Positions 52,247-59,947 of a stretch of 64,000 nucleotides of DNA are shown here, piece after piece. This DNA is from Rhizobium sp. R635 (GTDB lineage Bacteria > Pseudomonadota > Alphaproteobacteria > Rhizobiales > Rhizobiaceae), in contig NZ_LOKX01000005.1 in the NCBI RefSeq assembly GCF_002211285.1, forward strand, positions 1 through 64,000. The letters are read 5' to 3'. Position 1 is the first letter of the stretch. The number at the start of each line of letters is the position of its first letter. Under the pieces are notes generated by a model, which saw only the letters and a program-made list of their open reading frames with translations, was not told the origin of the DNA and did no database searches. The translations under genes and the position numbers were made by a program.

Positions 52247-52783
52247 TCAAGTGTCGCTCTCCGGCGAGGCGGCGTCAACCCTGCGGAGCTTGAAGAAGTA
52301 GCGCCTGATGTCACCTCTCACGCACATCATGCCGGCCAGTTCTTCCCCGTCGATCCGGCGGAAGTAATCGACGATCGGCTGCCTGTCGTAGATCATCGCG
52401 GCCGTCGCGGCATCCTCCTCGGTCTGGAGCTTCAAGGCCGCTGTCGTTCCTCTCGCGCGGCATGCCTTCTGCAGATAGGAGAACCAGCTGCGGGCGATCG
52501 CCGTCCGCCCGAACGGCGCTGCCTTGATCGCAAGACCGATCGGAAAGAAGCCGGGCTCGATCGCCACCAGCCGACCCGGCCGCCACTGAAAGAGCAGGGC
52601 ATCGGCGCGCTTATTCGCATGGAAACGCTTGCCGAACCAGCCGAGATTTTCGAGCACGCCGTCGAGCGGATGGCCCGACGGAATACCTTCACCTTTCCAT
52701 AGGCCGGGCATTTCGATCGGCTGGACGGGCTCCAGCGACCGGAACCAGTTCGACATCTCGTTCTGCAGCTCGACGCTTTTCAT
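52247..52783 (-). CDS. GXWXG / DUF4334 protein
   Basis: A 178-residue soluble protein with two known small domains: GXWXG (MPGLWKGEGIPSGHPLDGVL, about residues 24-44) and a C-terminal DUF4334 (AAMIYDRQPIVDYFRRIDGE, then MMCVRGDIRRYFFKLRR). Proteins of this architecture occur in many soil bacteria, but their function is not established; a lipocalin-like ligand-binding role has been guessed. It is divergent from the HARP-like gene. Confidence 0.8.
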   Translation of the reverse strand: MKSVELQNEMSNWFRSLEPVQPIEMPGLWKGEGIPSGHPLDGVLENLGWFGKRFHANKRADALLFQWRPGRLVAIEPGFFPIGLAIKAAPFGRTAIARSWFSYLQKACRARGTTAALKLQTEEDAATAAMIYDRQPIVDYFRRIDGEELAGMMCVRGDIRRYFFKLRRVDAASPESDT

Positions 52784-52908
52784 CGACTTTCCTTCAACCT
52801 ACGATCCCATCACAGGTAGATCCGCCCCCGCGGCTCAGCAAGCCGCCAGCGCATCGTATCGTCTGGTTACGGTCGGCAACTGCTTGAGGAGGTGTTCGTT
52901 TCTATCTG

Positions 52909-53775
52909 ATGAACATGGATGACGTTCCAACGAGCGAAGACGGCGAAGCGCCTGTCGAGACGGTTTCGTTTCCCTTCGACAGGATGACCGTTCAGCGCTT
53001 TCGCAAGACCTTCCCCCGCGCGCGCTGGAGCGACACGCTTCGGGCATGGACGGTTCCGGGCAAGACGGCGCGGCGGCGCATCGAGTGCTGGCTTGCCCGC
53101 GAAGCCGCGCGGGCGGATGTGTTTGCCGCCGAGAAGGGGCGGGACGCCTATGCCTTCGAGCCGATCCTCAGCCCCTATCTCGACGTCATCAAGACCGGCT
53201 TTCGCATCCGCACACCCTATTCGCGAAGGGTCGTCGACGAACTTCGCCAAGTGCCCTTCGCCAGATGGAACGGCGAGCTGCGCGCCTGGGAGGTTCCCTT
53301 CGCCTCCTATGACGAACTTCAGCACCGCTGGGACGCGATCGAGGCGGCGGCGAAACGGGCCGAACCGGAAGAGCGCCGCAAACGCACCGAGGCGCGCAAG
53401 GGCAGCGAGGACGAGGCGAAGGCCAGGCGCCGGTCGGCCGAGAGGCGGCGGCGCCGCCTGCCGGTGCCGGCCGGCAATCTTCCGCCGCTGGAACGGCCGG
53501 TGGCGACCGCTGCTTACGGGATCGTCGTCGTGACAGGCGTTACCGGCGAGATCATCGATCCCGATCCGGTTGCCGAGTTTTATCCCGATGCCGGACATGA
53601 ACACATCTGGGCGACATGGCGGCCGCCGACGCTGAACGAGCTCATCCATACATGGCCTGTGAAGACCGTGGCGGGCGAAAATGAGCGCAAGCGGGGCTGG
53701 TGGCAGCCGACCATCGAAGAACTCAGGGAGGCGCGGCGGACGGCCCGCTCGCGCGAGCGAAGACAGGCTCGCTGA
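52909..53775 (+). CDS. HARP-like repeat protein
   Basis: A 288-residue, very basic protein with two HARP-type repeats. FPFDRMTVQRFRKTFPRARW followed by RAWTVPG (about 21-60) and SPYLDVIKTGFRIRTPYSRR followed by VPFARWNGELRAWEVPF (about 88-135) align with one another and with HARP domains of SMARCAL1-like proteins, which bind DNA forks. Here there is no ATPase domain. A long charged arginine-rich linker (about 145-185) follows, then a short C-terminal domain. I infer a nucleic-acid-binding role. Confidence 0.6.
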   Translation: MNMDDVPTSEDGEAPVETVSFPFDRMTVQRFRKTFPRARWSDTLRAWTVPGKTARRRIECWLAREAARADVFAAEKGRDAYAFEPILSPYLDVIKTGFRIRTPYSRRVVDELRQVPFARWNGELRAWEVPFASYDELQHRWDAIEAAAKRAEPEERRKRTEARKGSEDEAKARRRSAERRRRRLPVPAGNLPPLERPVATAAYGIVVVTGVTGEIIDPDPVAEFYPDAGHEHIWATWRPPTLNELIHTWPVKTVAGENERKRGWWQPTIEELREARRTARSRERRQAR

Positions 53776-53801
53776 GGCGAAATCCCCCGGCCGCCGTAAG
53801 C

Positions 53802-54728
53802 TCAGCGGGACTTCTGGTAGAGCTTCTGCGCGATCTCGAACATCTCTTCCGGAGCGTAATCCGGCGTGAAGGCGGATGGGACGCCGACGAGCTGGTGGAT
53901 CTTGCCGCCCTCCGGCATGCCTTCGACGACTTCGAGTTCGCCCGGCGGATCGTCGGGAAGTGCTACCTCGTCATTGCTCCAGATGCCGGCGATTTCCTTG
54001 TAGTCGTTCGGGCTCCAGGTGTAGAGGCGGCGATGCGATCCCTCGTCGAGATATTTCTGCGCCTCCGGAATATTGGCGAGCGGAATGTTGGGGCAGGGCA
54101 GGAATTTCTCGATCTCGACGCCGGTGATCTTCTTCAAGGCAAGCGCATAGGCATGCGCATGCACCGAGCCGCGCACGAGCAGGTAGCCGCAGACCTCGCG
54201 CCCCGTCGGATCGGTGACCGTCTCGTAAACCCTGAGCTTGTGAAGCCTGGCCCCGCATTCCAGATGGAAATTGTGCAGGAGATCGAAGACGATATTGCCC
54301 GTGGTGGTGATGAAATCGTTATTCCAAGAGGCGCCGTTGCTGTTGACCGGCATCGCGCCGCCGCCGCCCGACAGGAAGCTTGCGGCAAGGCGGATATCAG
54401 TCATGTCCTCGAACGGCGCGCCCGAGATGTCGCCGCCATTGCCCGCGTCGCCGTCCGGCTTGTCCGGGCCGTTGGCAAGCATGGCGACGCCGTTGCTGAC
54501 CAGCTCGACATGACCGAGTTCTTCCGCGGTGATGCTGGCGACCAGGCTGTAGAATGGCCGAAGCTTTGATTTGGAGCGGAAATTGAAGCTTTGGAACATG
54601 TAGTTGCCGAGCGTCGACATCTCGCCGTATTTGCCGCCGAGCAGCTCCTGCAAGGCCGCCGCCGCATTTGGGTCCGCTGCCTTCGGGGCCGGCAATTCCG
54701 CCTGCAATTGATCCACGCGCATGAACAT
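53802..54728 (-). CDS. Manganese catalase
   Basis: A 308-residue non-haem, di-manganese catalase that breaks hydrogen peroxide into water and oxygen. The four-helix ferritin-like core has GGKYGEMSTLGNYMFQS, ITAEELGHVELV (the EExxH) and, later, VCGYLLVRGSVHAHAYALAL (E/H ligands region). The C-terminal region is long and includes the DEGSHRRLYTWSPNDYKEI loop. The ATG at 54728 has GGAGCTTACC upstream. A GGAAC-N18-TT stress promoter candidate lies immediately upstream, so stress induction is likely. Confidence 0.9.
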   Translation of the reverse strand: MFMRVDQLQAELPAPKAADPNAAAALQELLGGKYGEMSTLGNYMFQSFNFRSKSKLRPFYSLVASITAEELGHVELVSNGVAMLANGPDKPDGDAGNGGDISGAPFEDMTDIRLAASFLSGGGGAMPVNSNGASWNNDFITTTGNIVFDLLHNFHLECGARLHKLRVYETVTDPTGREVCGYLLVRGSVHAHAYALALKKITGVEIEKFLPCPNIPLANIPEAQKYLDEGSHRRLYTWSPNDYKEIAGIWSNDEVALPDDPPGELEVVEGMPEGGKIHQLVGVPSAFTPDYAPEEMFEIAQKLYQKSR

Positions 54729-54760
54729 CGGTAAGCTCCTTTGTTGGGGAAACACGTCCA

Positions 54761-54785
54761 AACCTCGGCAGGCGTCGACGGTTCC
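54761..54785 (-). promoter_or_regulatory. EcfG/RpoE2-type stress promoter candidate
   Basis: On the minus strand GGAAC (54785-54781) is followed after 18 bases by TT (54762-54761), about 33 bases ahead of the Mn catalase start. Confidence 0.6.
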
Positions 54786-54798
54786 CTCGGATCTTCCC

Positions 54799-55299
54799 TC
54801 ATGCGGGCGGCCGCTTCGCAGACAGGAGCGTTTCCAGCGACACCGGCCGCAGGCCCTGCGCATCGACGCCGACATCGTATTGGCGGGGCAGGGGCTTCAG
54901 GCGGCCATGGGAATGCCCATGCAGGTTGAGCGATTTCTTGCCCATCTTGTTCCAGGTGCGGAACGGATAGTGGCAGAGGACGAGCAGGTGATCGTCGAGC
55001 GTCATTTCGCTGTAGTGCTGGACGCTCGTCCACCCCGTCGCCTCAGTCGTCGTTTCCGGATCGTTGTTGCCGATGATGAGGTGCTTTCGCCCATTCAGCA
55101 TCGAAAGAAGCTGATCGCAGTCGCCGCCGCGAAAGGACATGAAATCGCCGAGGTGCCAGATATCGTCCTCCGGCCCGACGACCTCGTTCCAGTTCTGGAT
55201 CAGGGTAACGTCATGAGAGGCCATGTCGGGAAAGGGACGCCGATCGATCCTGAGGATGCGTGGGTCGGCAAAGTGGGTGTCGCTGGTGAAATAGATCAT
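54799..55299 (-). CDS. Metallophosphoesterase (calcineurin-like)
   Basis: A 166-residue enzyme with the five metallophosphoesterase motifs: SDTHFADPRIL, HLGDFMSF, IIGNNDPE, LCHYPFRTW and NLHGHSHGR. It needs two metals and hydrolyses a phosphodiester or monoester. Small single-domain members of this type are common and of uncertain substrate. The start MIYFTSDTHF at 55299 fits the fold. It precedes the Mn catalase on the same strand, but a promoter lies between them. Confidence 0.88.
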   Translation of the reverse strand: MIYFTSDTHFADPRILRIDRRPFPDMASHDVTLIQNWNEVVGPEDDIWHLGDFMSFRGGDCDQLLSMLNGRKHLIIGNNDPETTTEATGWTSVQHYSEMTLDDHLLVLCHYPFRTWNKMGKKSLNLHGHSHGRLKPLPRQYDVGVDAQGLRPVSLETLLSAKRPPA

Positions 55300-55346
55300 C
55301 CGACAGAGATGGGGCGCTTTGTGCAGTTGGACACCCCGGAGCTCCG

Positions 55347-56168
55347 TTAGTGGCCAGGCTTGGGGATCGAATGCTTGAGGTCGCCGAGCGACGGGCCGCG
55401 GACGATGCGGTAGCGCGCCTCGACGAGATTGTAGATGCCGAAGGCCGCCAGCCCGGCCGCGACGGCGATGTAGAGAACGGAGCCGAAAGGAAGCTGCCTC
55501 ACCCATTCCAGCGCATCGGCCATGCTGCCCGCCTGCTGCGGATCGACGCGAAAACCCGCATAGGCAAAGAAGATTCCCGTGATTGCGAAGACGACGCCCC
55601 GCGCGACGAGGCCGTATATGCAGATCAGCGTCACGACGCCGCTGCCGTCGGCGAGCCTGAGATAGCGCTCGAACCTTCGGGTAATGCCCTTGGCCGCGGT
55701 CACGACGCCGCCGATGATGAAGCCGAACCCGACCGCGATCGCGAGGTACGCGCCGAAGGGCTGCGACATGATCCACTCGGCCAATCCCTTCTCGCCCGAG
55801 CCTTCACCGCCGCCGCCGCTGAAAAGAGCGTGCCCCAGCGCATATCCGGCGAGCCCGAGATAGGTGACGGCGCTGCCGAAAAGAACCGTGCGGATGGCGA
55901 CGGCCTTGGCATCGCTGCCATGGCCGTCGCTGTCGGCGAGCGACTGCGCCAGCCGCCAGGCAACGAAACCGAGAAGCCCGATGCCGATCAGCCCCACCCA
56001 GGCGCGGCCGAAAGGCTGCCCCAGAAGCGTCGCCAGCGCGGACTTGGTTTCCGGCCGGCCGCCGGCGATGCCGGAAAAGAGCGCGAGACCCGCCACCAGC
56101 AGGAAGACGACGCCGCGCGCGATATAACCGCTCTTGGCAAGCAGCTCGAAACGAAATCCCTTGGGCAT
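55347..56168 (-). CDS. DUF1206 membrane protein
   Basis: A 273-residue membrane protein with the DUF1206 pattern: three repeats of two membrane helices, each starting with a GY.ARGVVF-like element (SGYIARGVVFLLVAGLALFS; YLGLAGYALGHALFSGGGG; IYGLVARGVVFAITGIFFAY). Function is unknown; the family is often near stress genes in rhizobia. The start MPKGFRFELL at 56168 is natural. It is divergent from the Hsp20 gene. Confidence 0.85.
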   Translation of the reverse strand: MPKGFRFELLAKSGYIARGVVFLLVAGLALFSGIAGGRPETKSALATLLGQPFGRAWVGLIGIGLLGFVAWRLAQSLADSDGHGSDAKAVAIRTVLFGSAVTYLGLAGYALGHALFSGGGGEGSGEKGLAEWIMSQPFGAYLAIAVGFGFIIGGVVTAAKGITRRFERYLRLADGSGVVTLICIYGLVARGVVFAITGIFFAYAGFRVDPQQAGSMADALEWVRQLPFGSVLYIAVAAGLAAFGIYNLVEARYRIVRGPSLGDLKHSIPKPGH

Positions 56169-56314
56169 GCTATTCTCCGCGCGTCGACGTGATCGCATCA
56201 CTAACGCGCCACCGCGCCGAAAGTTGTCGAAGACTGGCCGGCGGCCCGCCGATCGACGCTCAAACGCGTAACTCCAAAACAATCCGAAGCGCCCTTCAAA
56301 AAATTTTTGAATCC

Positions 56315-56345
56315 CTCTTGAACCTGAAAATCTGCAAAACCAGAT
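56315..56345 (+). promoter_or_regulatory. RpoH-type heat-shock promoter
   Basis: CTCTTGAA (56315-56322), a 17-base spacer, and CCAGAT (56340-56345) match the alphaproteobacterial RpoH consensus CNCTTGAA-N17-CCANAT (recalled from S. meliloti). It stands about 90 bases ahead of the Hsp20 start. Confidence 0.65.
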
Positions 56346-56436
56346 CATCTGTGTCGGCAGCCCAACGGGGGCCGATCATGGGAGACGCAAGTTTTCCAAG
56401 CGTCTCCAGTCATCTCGCTTTAAGGAGGATTTGGCT
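56346..56436 (+). promoter_or_regulatory. Probable ROSE RNA thermometer leader
   Basis: The 5' leader of the Hsp20 gene can fold into hairpins: GGAGACGC (56381-56388) pairs with GCGTCTCC (56400-56407), and upstream GTCGGC with GCCGAT. A TCTCGCT segment next to AAGGAGG (56423-56429) can occlude the ribosome site, as in ROSE elements of rhizobial small heat-shock genes. This is by position and pattern only. Confidence 0.5.
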
Positions 56437-56907
56437 ATGAGAAACGACTTCGACTTCGCACCACTCTACCGGTCCAGCATTGGCTTCGACCGTGTCTTCA
56501 ATCTCCTCAACAACGCCCAGCGCCTGCAGGCCATCGACGCCTGGCCGCCCTACGACATCGTCAAGAAGGGCGAGGACGAATATTGCATCACGATGGCGGT
56601 CGCCGGCTACGCCGATGCCGATCTCGACATCACGCAAGAGCGCAACCTGCTCGTCGTGAAGGGCCACAAGGCCGAGGAGAAGGAAGGCGAATATCTGCAT
56701 CGCGGCATTGCCGGCAGAGCCTTCGAGCGCCGCTTCGAGCTCGCCGATCATGTTCGCGTCGAGAACGCTTCGCTGAAGCACGGTCTGCTCTCCGTCACGC
56801 TGAAACGGGACGTTCCCGAAGCGATGAAGCCGCGCAAGATCGCCATTGGAGACGGCTCCTTTCAACAGGCGCCTCTTCAGATCGAAGCTGAACGTCAGGT
56901 GGCTTAA
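56437..56907 (+). CDS. Hsp20-family small heat-shock protein
   Basis: A 156-residue alpha-crystallin-type chaperone that holds unfolding proteins. The alpha-crystallin domain runs from about residue 38 (YDIVKKGEDEYCITMAVAGY) to 125, with the strand ERRFELADHVRVENASLKHG and the consensus GLLSVTLKR. AAGGAGG precedes the ATG at 56437. It has an RpoH-type promoter and a probable ROSE leader, so both transcription and translation should respond to heat. Confidence 0.9.
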   Translation: MRNDFDFAPLYRSSIGFDRVFNLLNNAQRLQAIDAWPPYDIVKKGEDEYCITMAVAGYADADLDITQERNLLVVKGHKAEEKEGEYLHRGIAGRAFERRFELADHVRVENASLKHGLLSVTLKRDVPEAMKPRKIAIGDGSFQQAPLQIEAERQVA

Positions 56908-56920
56908 GGAGATTTTGGGC

Positions 56921-57067
56921 ATGAAGTCCAGGATCCGCAAGCCATTCACGGTGGAGATCAGGAAGCGCCGTGGCGGCAAGGCGGTGACCGCCAGCCGCAC
57001 CGGCGCCATCAGCAGGCTGGTTGGCAAGCTCGGCGCCGGAACCTCGGGGCCGGCTGCGCGTAGCTAA
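56921..57067 (+). CDS. Small basic protein downstream of Hsp20
   Basis: A 48-residue, very basic protein starting MKSRIRKPFTVEIRKRRGGK, 13 bases after the Hsp20 stop, with AAGGAGATTTT just ahead. It lacks hydrophobic segments. It is probably co-transcribed with the chaperone and could bind nucleic acid, which is inference. I know of similar short basic proteins downstream of rhizobial hsp20 genes but not of a function. Confidence 0.65.
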   Translation: MKSRIRKPFTVEIRKRRGGKAVTASRTGAISRLVGKLGAGTSGPAARS

Positions 57068-57088
57068 CGCAACCGAAGTTCGAAACGA

Positions 57089-57115
57089 AGAGGGCCGGCG
57101 CCACGTCGGCCCTCT
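57089..57115. terminator. Hairpin after the Hsp20 operon
   Basis: AGAGGGCCG and CGGCCCTCT pair around GCGCCACGT, 22 bases after the small basic gene ends. Confidence 0.65.
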
Positions 57116-57151
57116 GTCGCAGAGAGCCCACCACCTTTCCAGGAGCCGCCA

Positions 57152-57625
57152 ATGCCGGTCCGTAGCGCCGGACTTCTCGCCTACCGCCGTTTCGAGACGA
57201 GGCTGGAAGTCCTGCTCGTGCATCCCGGCGGCCCGTTCTGGGCGAAGAAGGACGAGCGCGCGTGGTCGATCCCCAAGGGGCTGGTCGAGCCAGGCGAAGA
57301 CGAGCTGTCTGCGGCGATCCGCGAGACGCGGGAGGAGCTCGGCTTCGACATTTCGGGAGACTTCGCTCCGCTCGGAGAATATCGCCAACCCGGCGGAAAA
57401 ATCGTGGTCGTCTGGGCCGTCAAAGCGGACCCGGCGCTCGATGTCGAGAACATACGAAGTTCGGAATTCCAGCTGGAATGGCCTCCGAGATCGGGCCGTC
57501 TCCAAAATTTCCCCGAGGCCGACCGAGCGGGATGGTTTTCCATTGCGGAGGCCGAGACCAAGATCCTCAAGGGCCAGTCGGCAATGCTGGCGGATCTCGT
57601 CAAGCAGCTCGGGCGGACGCCCTGA
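57152..57625 (+). CDS. Nudix hydrolase (predicted NUDIX family NTP pyrophosphohydrolase)
   Basis: A 157-residue Nudix protein. The Nudix box is GLVEPGEDELSAAIRETREELG (positions about 44-65), intact with the REUxEExG core, so it should hydrolyse a nucleoside diphosphate linked to another group. The rest matches single-domain rhizobial Nudix proteins (VRSAGLLAYRRFETRLEVLL and WAKKDERAWSIPKG). Substrate unknown. It converges on the LacI gene with a 15-base gap. Confidence 0.85.
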   Translation: MPVRSAGLLAYRRFETRLEVLLVHPGGPFWAKKDERAWSIPKGLVEPGEDELSAAIRETREELGFDISGDFAPLGEYRQPGGKIVVVWAVKADPALDVENIRSSEFQLEWPPRSGRLQNFPEADRAGWFSIAEAETKILKGQSAMLADLVKQLGRTP

Positions 57626-57640
57626 ACCGGCCATGAAGTT

Positions 57641-58639
57641 CTAATCGACCCCGATGATCTGCGGACGGAAGGCGATGATCTTCTCGGAGGGCATGTTTCC
57701 ATCGCCCCGGCTTGCGGAAAGCAGAAGTGCGGCGGCGGCTTCGCCCATCTGGCGGCGCGGCGAGATCGAGGTTGCGATCCTGATCGGCAGGGCGCGGGCG
57801 ACTTCGAGCCCGTTGAACCCGGCAATCAGGATGTCGCCGGGGCAGGAAACGCCGAGTTCCAGACAGGCGAAGGCGCCGCCGGTCGCCATGTCGTCGCTGG
57901 CATAATAGATGCAGTCGAGATCGCGGGTCGCCGCCAGCATCGCCAGGGTGAGTTCCTTGCCGTGCGCGATGGAAGAATAGGCATCGTCGATCTGCTCGTA
58001 TACGAAGGAAAGGCCGCTTTCGCGCAGCACTTTTTCGAAACCGGCTTTCCGCTTGACGGCGCGCAAGTCCCTGTCGAGCGCGCTGCCGATATAGCCGAAC
58101 CGCCGCCGCCCGGCCGCCAGCAGCGCAGCCGCCATTTCCTCTCCCGCTTTGCCATGGGAAAGCCCGACGTTGAAATCGACGGGCGTGCCGTCGAGGTCCA
58201 TCAGCTGGATGACGGGGATATCGGCATGCTGGAGCATCCTGACCGTATCGGCCGGCTGGTCGAGGCCGGTGACGAGAATGGCGGCGGGCCGCCAGGAGAG
58301 CATGTCGCGGATGATCTCGCGCTCCTTGCCCATGTCGTAATCTGAAATGCCGAACACCGCCTGCATGCCGGAGCCCTGCAGGCCGGCGGAAATGCCTGCG
58401 AGCATCTCGGGAAAGACGATGTTCGACATGCTGGGAACGACGACGGCGACGAGGTTGGTGCGCTGCGACGACAGCGAGAGCGCCAGACGGTTGCCGACAT
58501 AGCTCAGCCGCTCGGCCTCCAGCAGCACCTTCTCGCGGGTTTCCTTGGAAACGTCGGCTGCGCCGCGAAGCGCGCGCGATGCCGTCATCTTGCTGACGCC
58601 GGCCGCAGCGGCAACCTCTTCCAATGTGGATTTGCGCAT
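57641..58639 (-). CDS. LacI-family transcriptional regulator (GntR-like)
   Basis: A 332-residue LacI-family repressor. The helix-turn-helix is at the N-terminus (STLEEVAAAAGVSKMTASRA), followed by the hinge helix region VGNRLALSLSSQRTN and the effector domain (AILVTGLDQPADTVRMLQHA; ISPRRQMGEAAAALLLSA). It resembles the gluconate-type LacI regulators. It is divergent from the LtnD-like gene, and a 24-base palindrome lies between them, so it probably controls the whole sugar-acid operon to the right and itself. Confidence 0.85.
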   Translation of the reverse strand: MRKSTLEEVAAAAGVSKMTASRALRGAADVSKETREKVLLEAERLSYVGNRLALSLSSQRTNLVAVVVPSMSNIVFPEMLAGISAGLQGSGMQAVFGISDYDMGKEREIIRDMLSWRPAAILVTGLDQPADTVRMLQHADIPVIQLMDLDGTPVDFNVGLSHGKAGEEMAAALLAAGRRRFGYIGSALDRDLRAVKRKAGFEKVLRESGLSFVYEQIDDAYSSIAHGKELTLAMLAATRDLDCIYYASDDMATGGAFACLELGVSCPGDILIAGFNGLEVARALPIRIATSISPRRQMGEAAAALLLSASRGDGNMPSEKIIAFRPQIIGVD

Positions 58640-58752
58640 CGCGGTCGCCCCTGTCCTCGCATTGCCGCATACCGGCAACGACAGAGTCATAAGCTTTTTC
58701 CAGTGAAAAGGAAGACGACCGCCACTTGACATAACTGATAAAAATAAGGCTT

Positions 58753-58776
58753 GTTACCGATACCGGTATCGATAAC
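58753..58776. promoter_or_regulatory. LacI-type operator, 24-base palindrome
   Basis: GTTAYCGATA at the left and TATCGRTAAC at the right flank a CCGG centre at 58763-58766; only one base pair is imperfect. This is the typical CG-centred LacI/GntR-type operator and lies midway between the divergent LacI and LtnD-like genes. Confidence 0.7.
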
Positions 58777-58813
58777 GCCGCCGAAAAACTTGTATGGTGC
58801 GAGGAGAAGAGCC

Positions 58814-59722
58814 GTGCAGGACAGCAGGAAAGCAACGGTCATCGGCCTCGGCTCGATGGGCTGGGGTGCCGCCCTCTCGCTTCTGAGGGCAGGCTTTGCC
58901 GTCAGCGGATGCGACGTCCGCCAGGACGTGCTGCAACGCTTTTCCGAAGCGGGCGGCAAGGCCTGCGACACGCCGGCCGCGGCAGCCCAGGGCGCCGAGA
59001 GCGTCTTCGTCTATGTCGTCAATCACGCCCAGGTCGAACATGTGCTGTTCGGGCCGCAAGGCGCGCTGGAAACGGCCGCCGCCGGCACCGTATTCCTGCT
59101 CTGCACCACCATGGCGCCGAGTGCGACGATCTCGATTTCCGAGCGCCTGCAGGCGGCCGGCATGCTGGTCGTCGACGCGCCGGTTTCGGGAGGCCACGTC
59201 AAGGCGCTCTCCGGCGAGATCACCGTCATGGCTTCGGGGACGGACGAGGCTTTCGCGCGCGCCGGTGCGGCACTCGACGCCGTATCGGCCAAGGTCTTCC
59301 GGCTCGGCGACCGGCCCGGCCCCGGCTCCCAGGTCAAGATGATCAACCAGCTCCTGGCCGGCGTCCACATCGCCGCCACCGCGGAAGCCATGACGCTCGC
59401 GGCCAAGACCGGCATCGACCTCAAGACGCTCTACGATGTCCTGCGCGTTTCGGCCGGCTCGTCCTGGATGTTCGAAAACCGCGGCGAACACATCGTCGCC
59501 GGCGATTACACGCCGCGCTCGGCGGTCGATATTTTCGTCAAGGATCTCGGCATCGTCCGGTCGGAGGCAGAGCGGACCGGCGGCGTGACGCCGCTTGCGG
59601 CGACCGCGCTGGAACTTTTCGTCGAAGCCTCGCAGGCGGGGCTCGGCCGTGAGGACGATGCGGCGGTGGCGAAGATCCTGGCGCGCAAATGCGGCGCCAC
59701 ATTGCCCGGCATGGAAGGCTAG
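58814..59722 (+). CDS. ltnD: L-threonate dehydrogenase-like (LtnD) 3-hydroxyacid dehydrogenase
   Basis: A 302-residue beta-hydroxyacid dehydrogenase of the 6-phosphogluconate dehydrogenase type. VIGLGSMGWGAALSLLRAGF is the NAD motif with the LtnD-like GCDVR afterwards; DAPVSGGHVKALSGE carries the substrate signature; the catalytic lysine lies in QVKMINQLLAG. LtnD oxidises L-threonate to the 2-oxo acid. The GTG start at 58814 has GAGGAGAAG upstream. It opens a sugar-acid operon, but the kinase and decarboxylase usual in this pathway are not next to it. Confidence 0.78.
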   Translation: MQDSRKATVIGLGSMGWGAALSLLRAGFAVSGCDVRQDVLQRFSEAGGKACDTPAAAAQGAESVFVYVVNHAQVEHVLFGPQGALETAAAGTVFLLCTTMAPSATISISERLQAAGMLVVDAPVSGGHVKALSGEITVMASGTDEAFARAGAALDAVSAKVFRLGDRPGPGSQVKMINQLLAGVHIAATAEAMTLAAKTGIDLKTLYDVLRVSAGSSWMFENRGEHIVAGDYTPRSAVDIFVKDLGIVRSEAERTGGVTPLAATALELFVEASQAGLGREDDAAVAKILARKCGATLPGMEG

Positions 59723-59947
59723 GCCGTCATGCAAGGTGGCTTGACCCGCAGGTTGCAAATATGCCTGAATTCGACCGGAGGCAGCCGGATCGTGTCCATC
59801 GCCGATGGCCGCAAGAGGCTGTCGAAGAAGGAGACGATGCGCATCCTGCCGGCGTGATCTTCTGCCCTATATGCGAAGACGCAAGGGCAATGCGACGAGC
59901 GGCGCGAACATGACTGACGACACCGGCCGACGGGAGGAAGAGCCGAC
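59723..59947. other. Gap between LtnD-like and DenD-like genes
   Basis: These 225 bases hold no supported gene, although the spacing is larger than elsewhere in the operon. Related operons place the otnK kinase and otnC aldolase genes between or beside these dehydrogenases; no recognisable residue of either is present here. Confidence 0.4.

Noticed and set aside
59689-59913. Small plus-strand frame in the LtnD-DenD gap
   Set aside because: No ribosome-binding site and no similarity to OtnK, OtnC or OtnI motifs.
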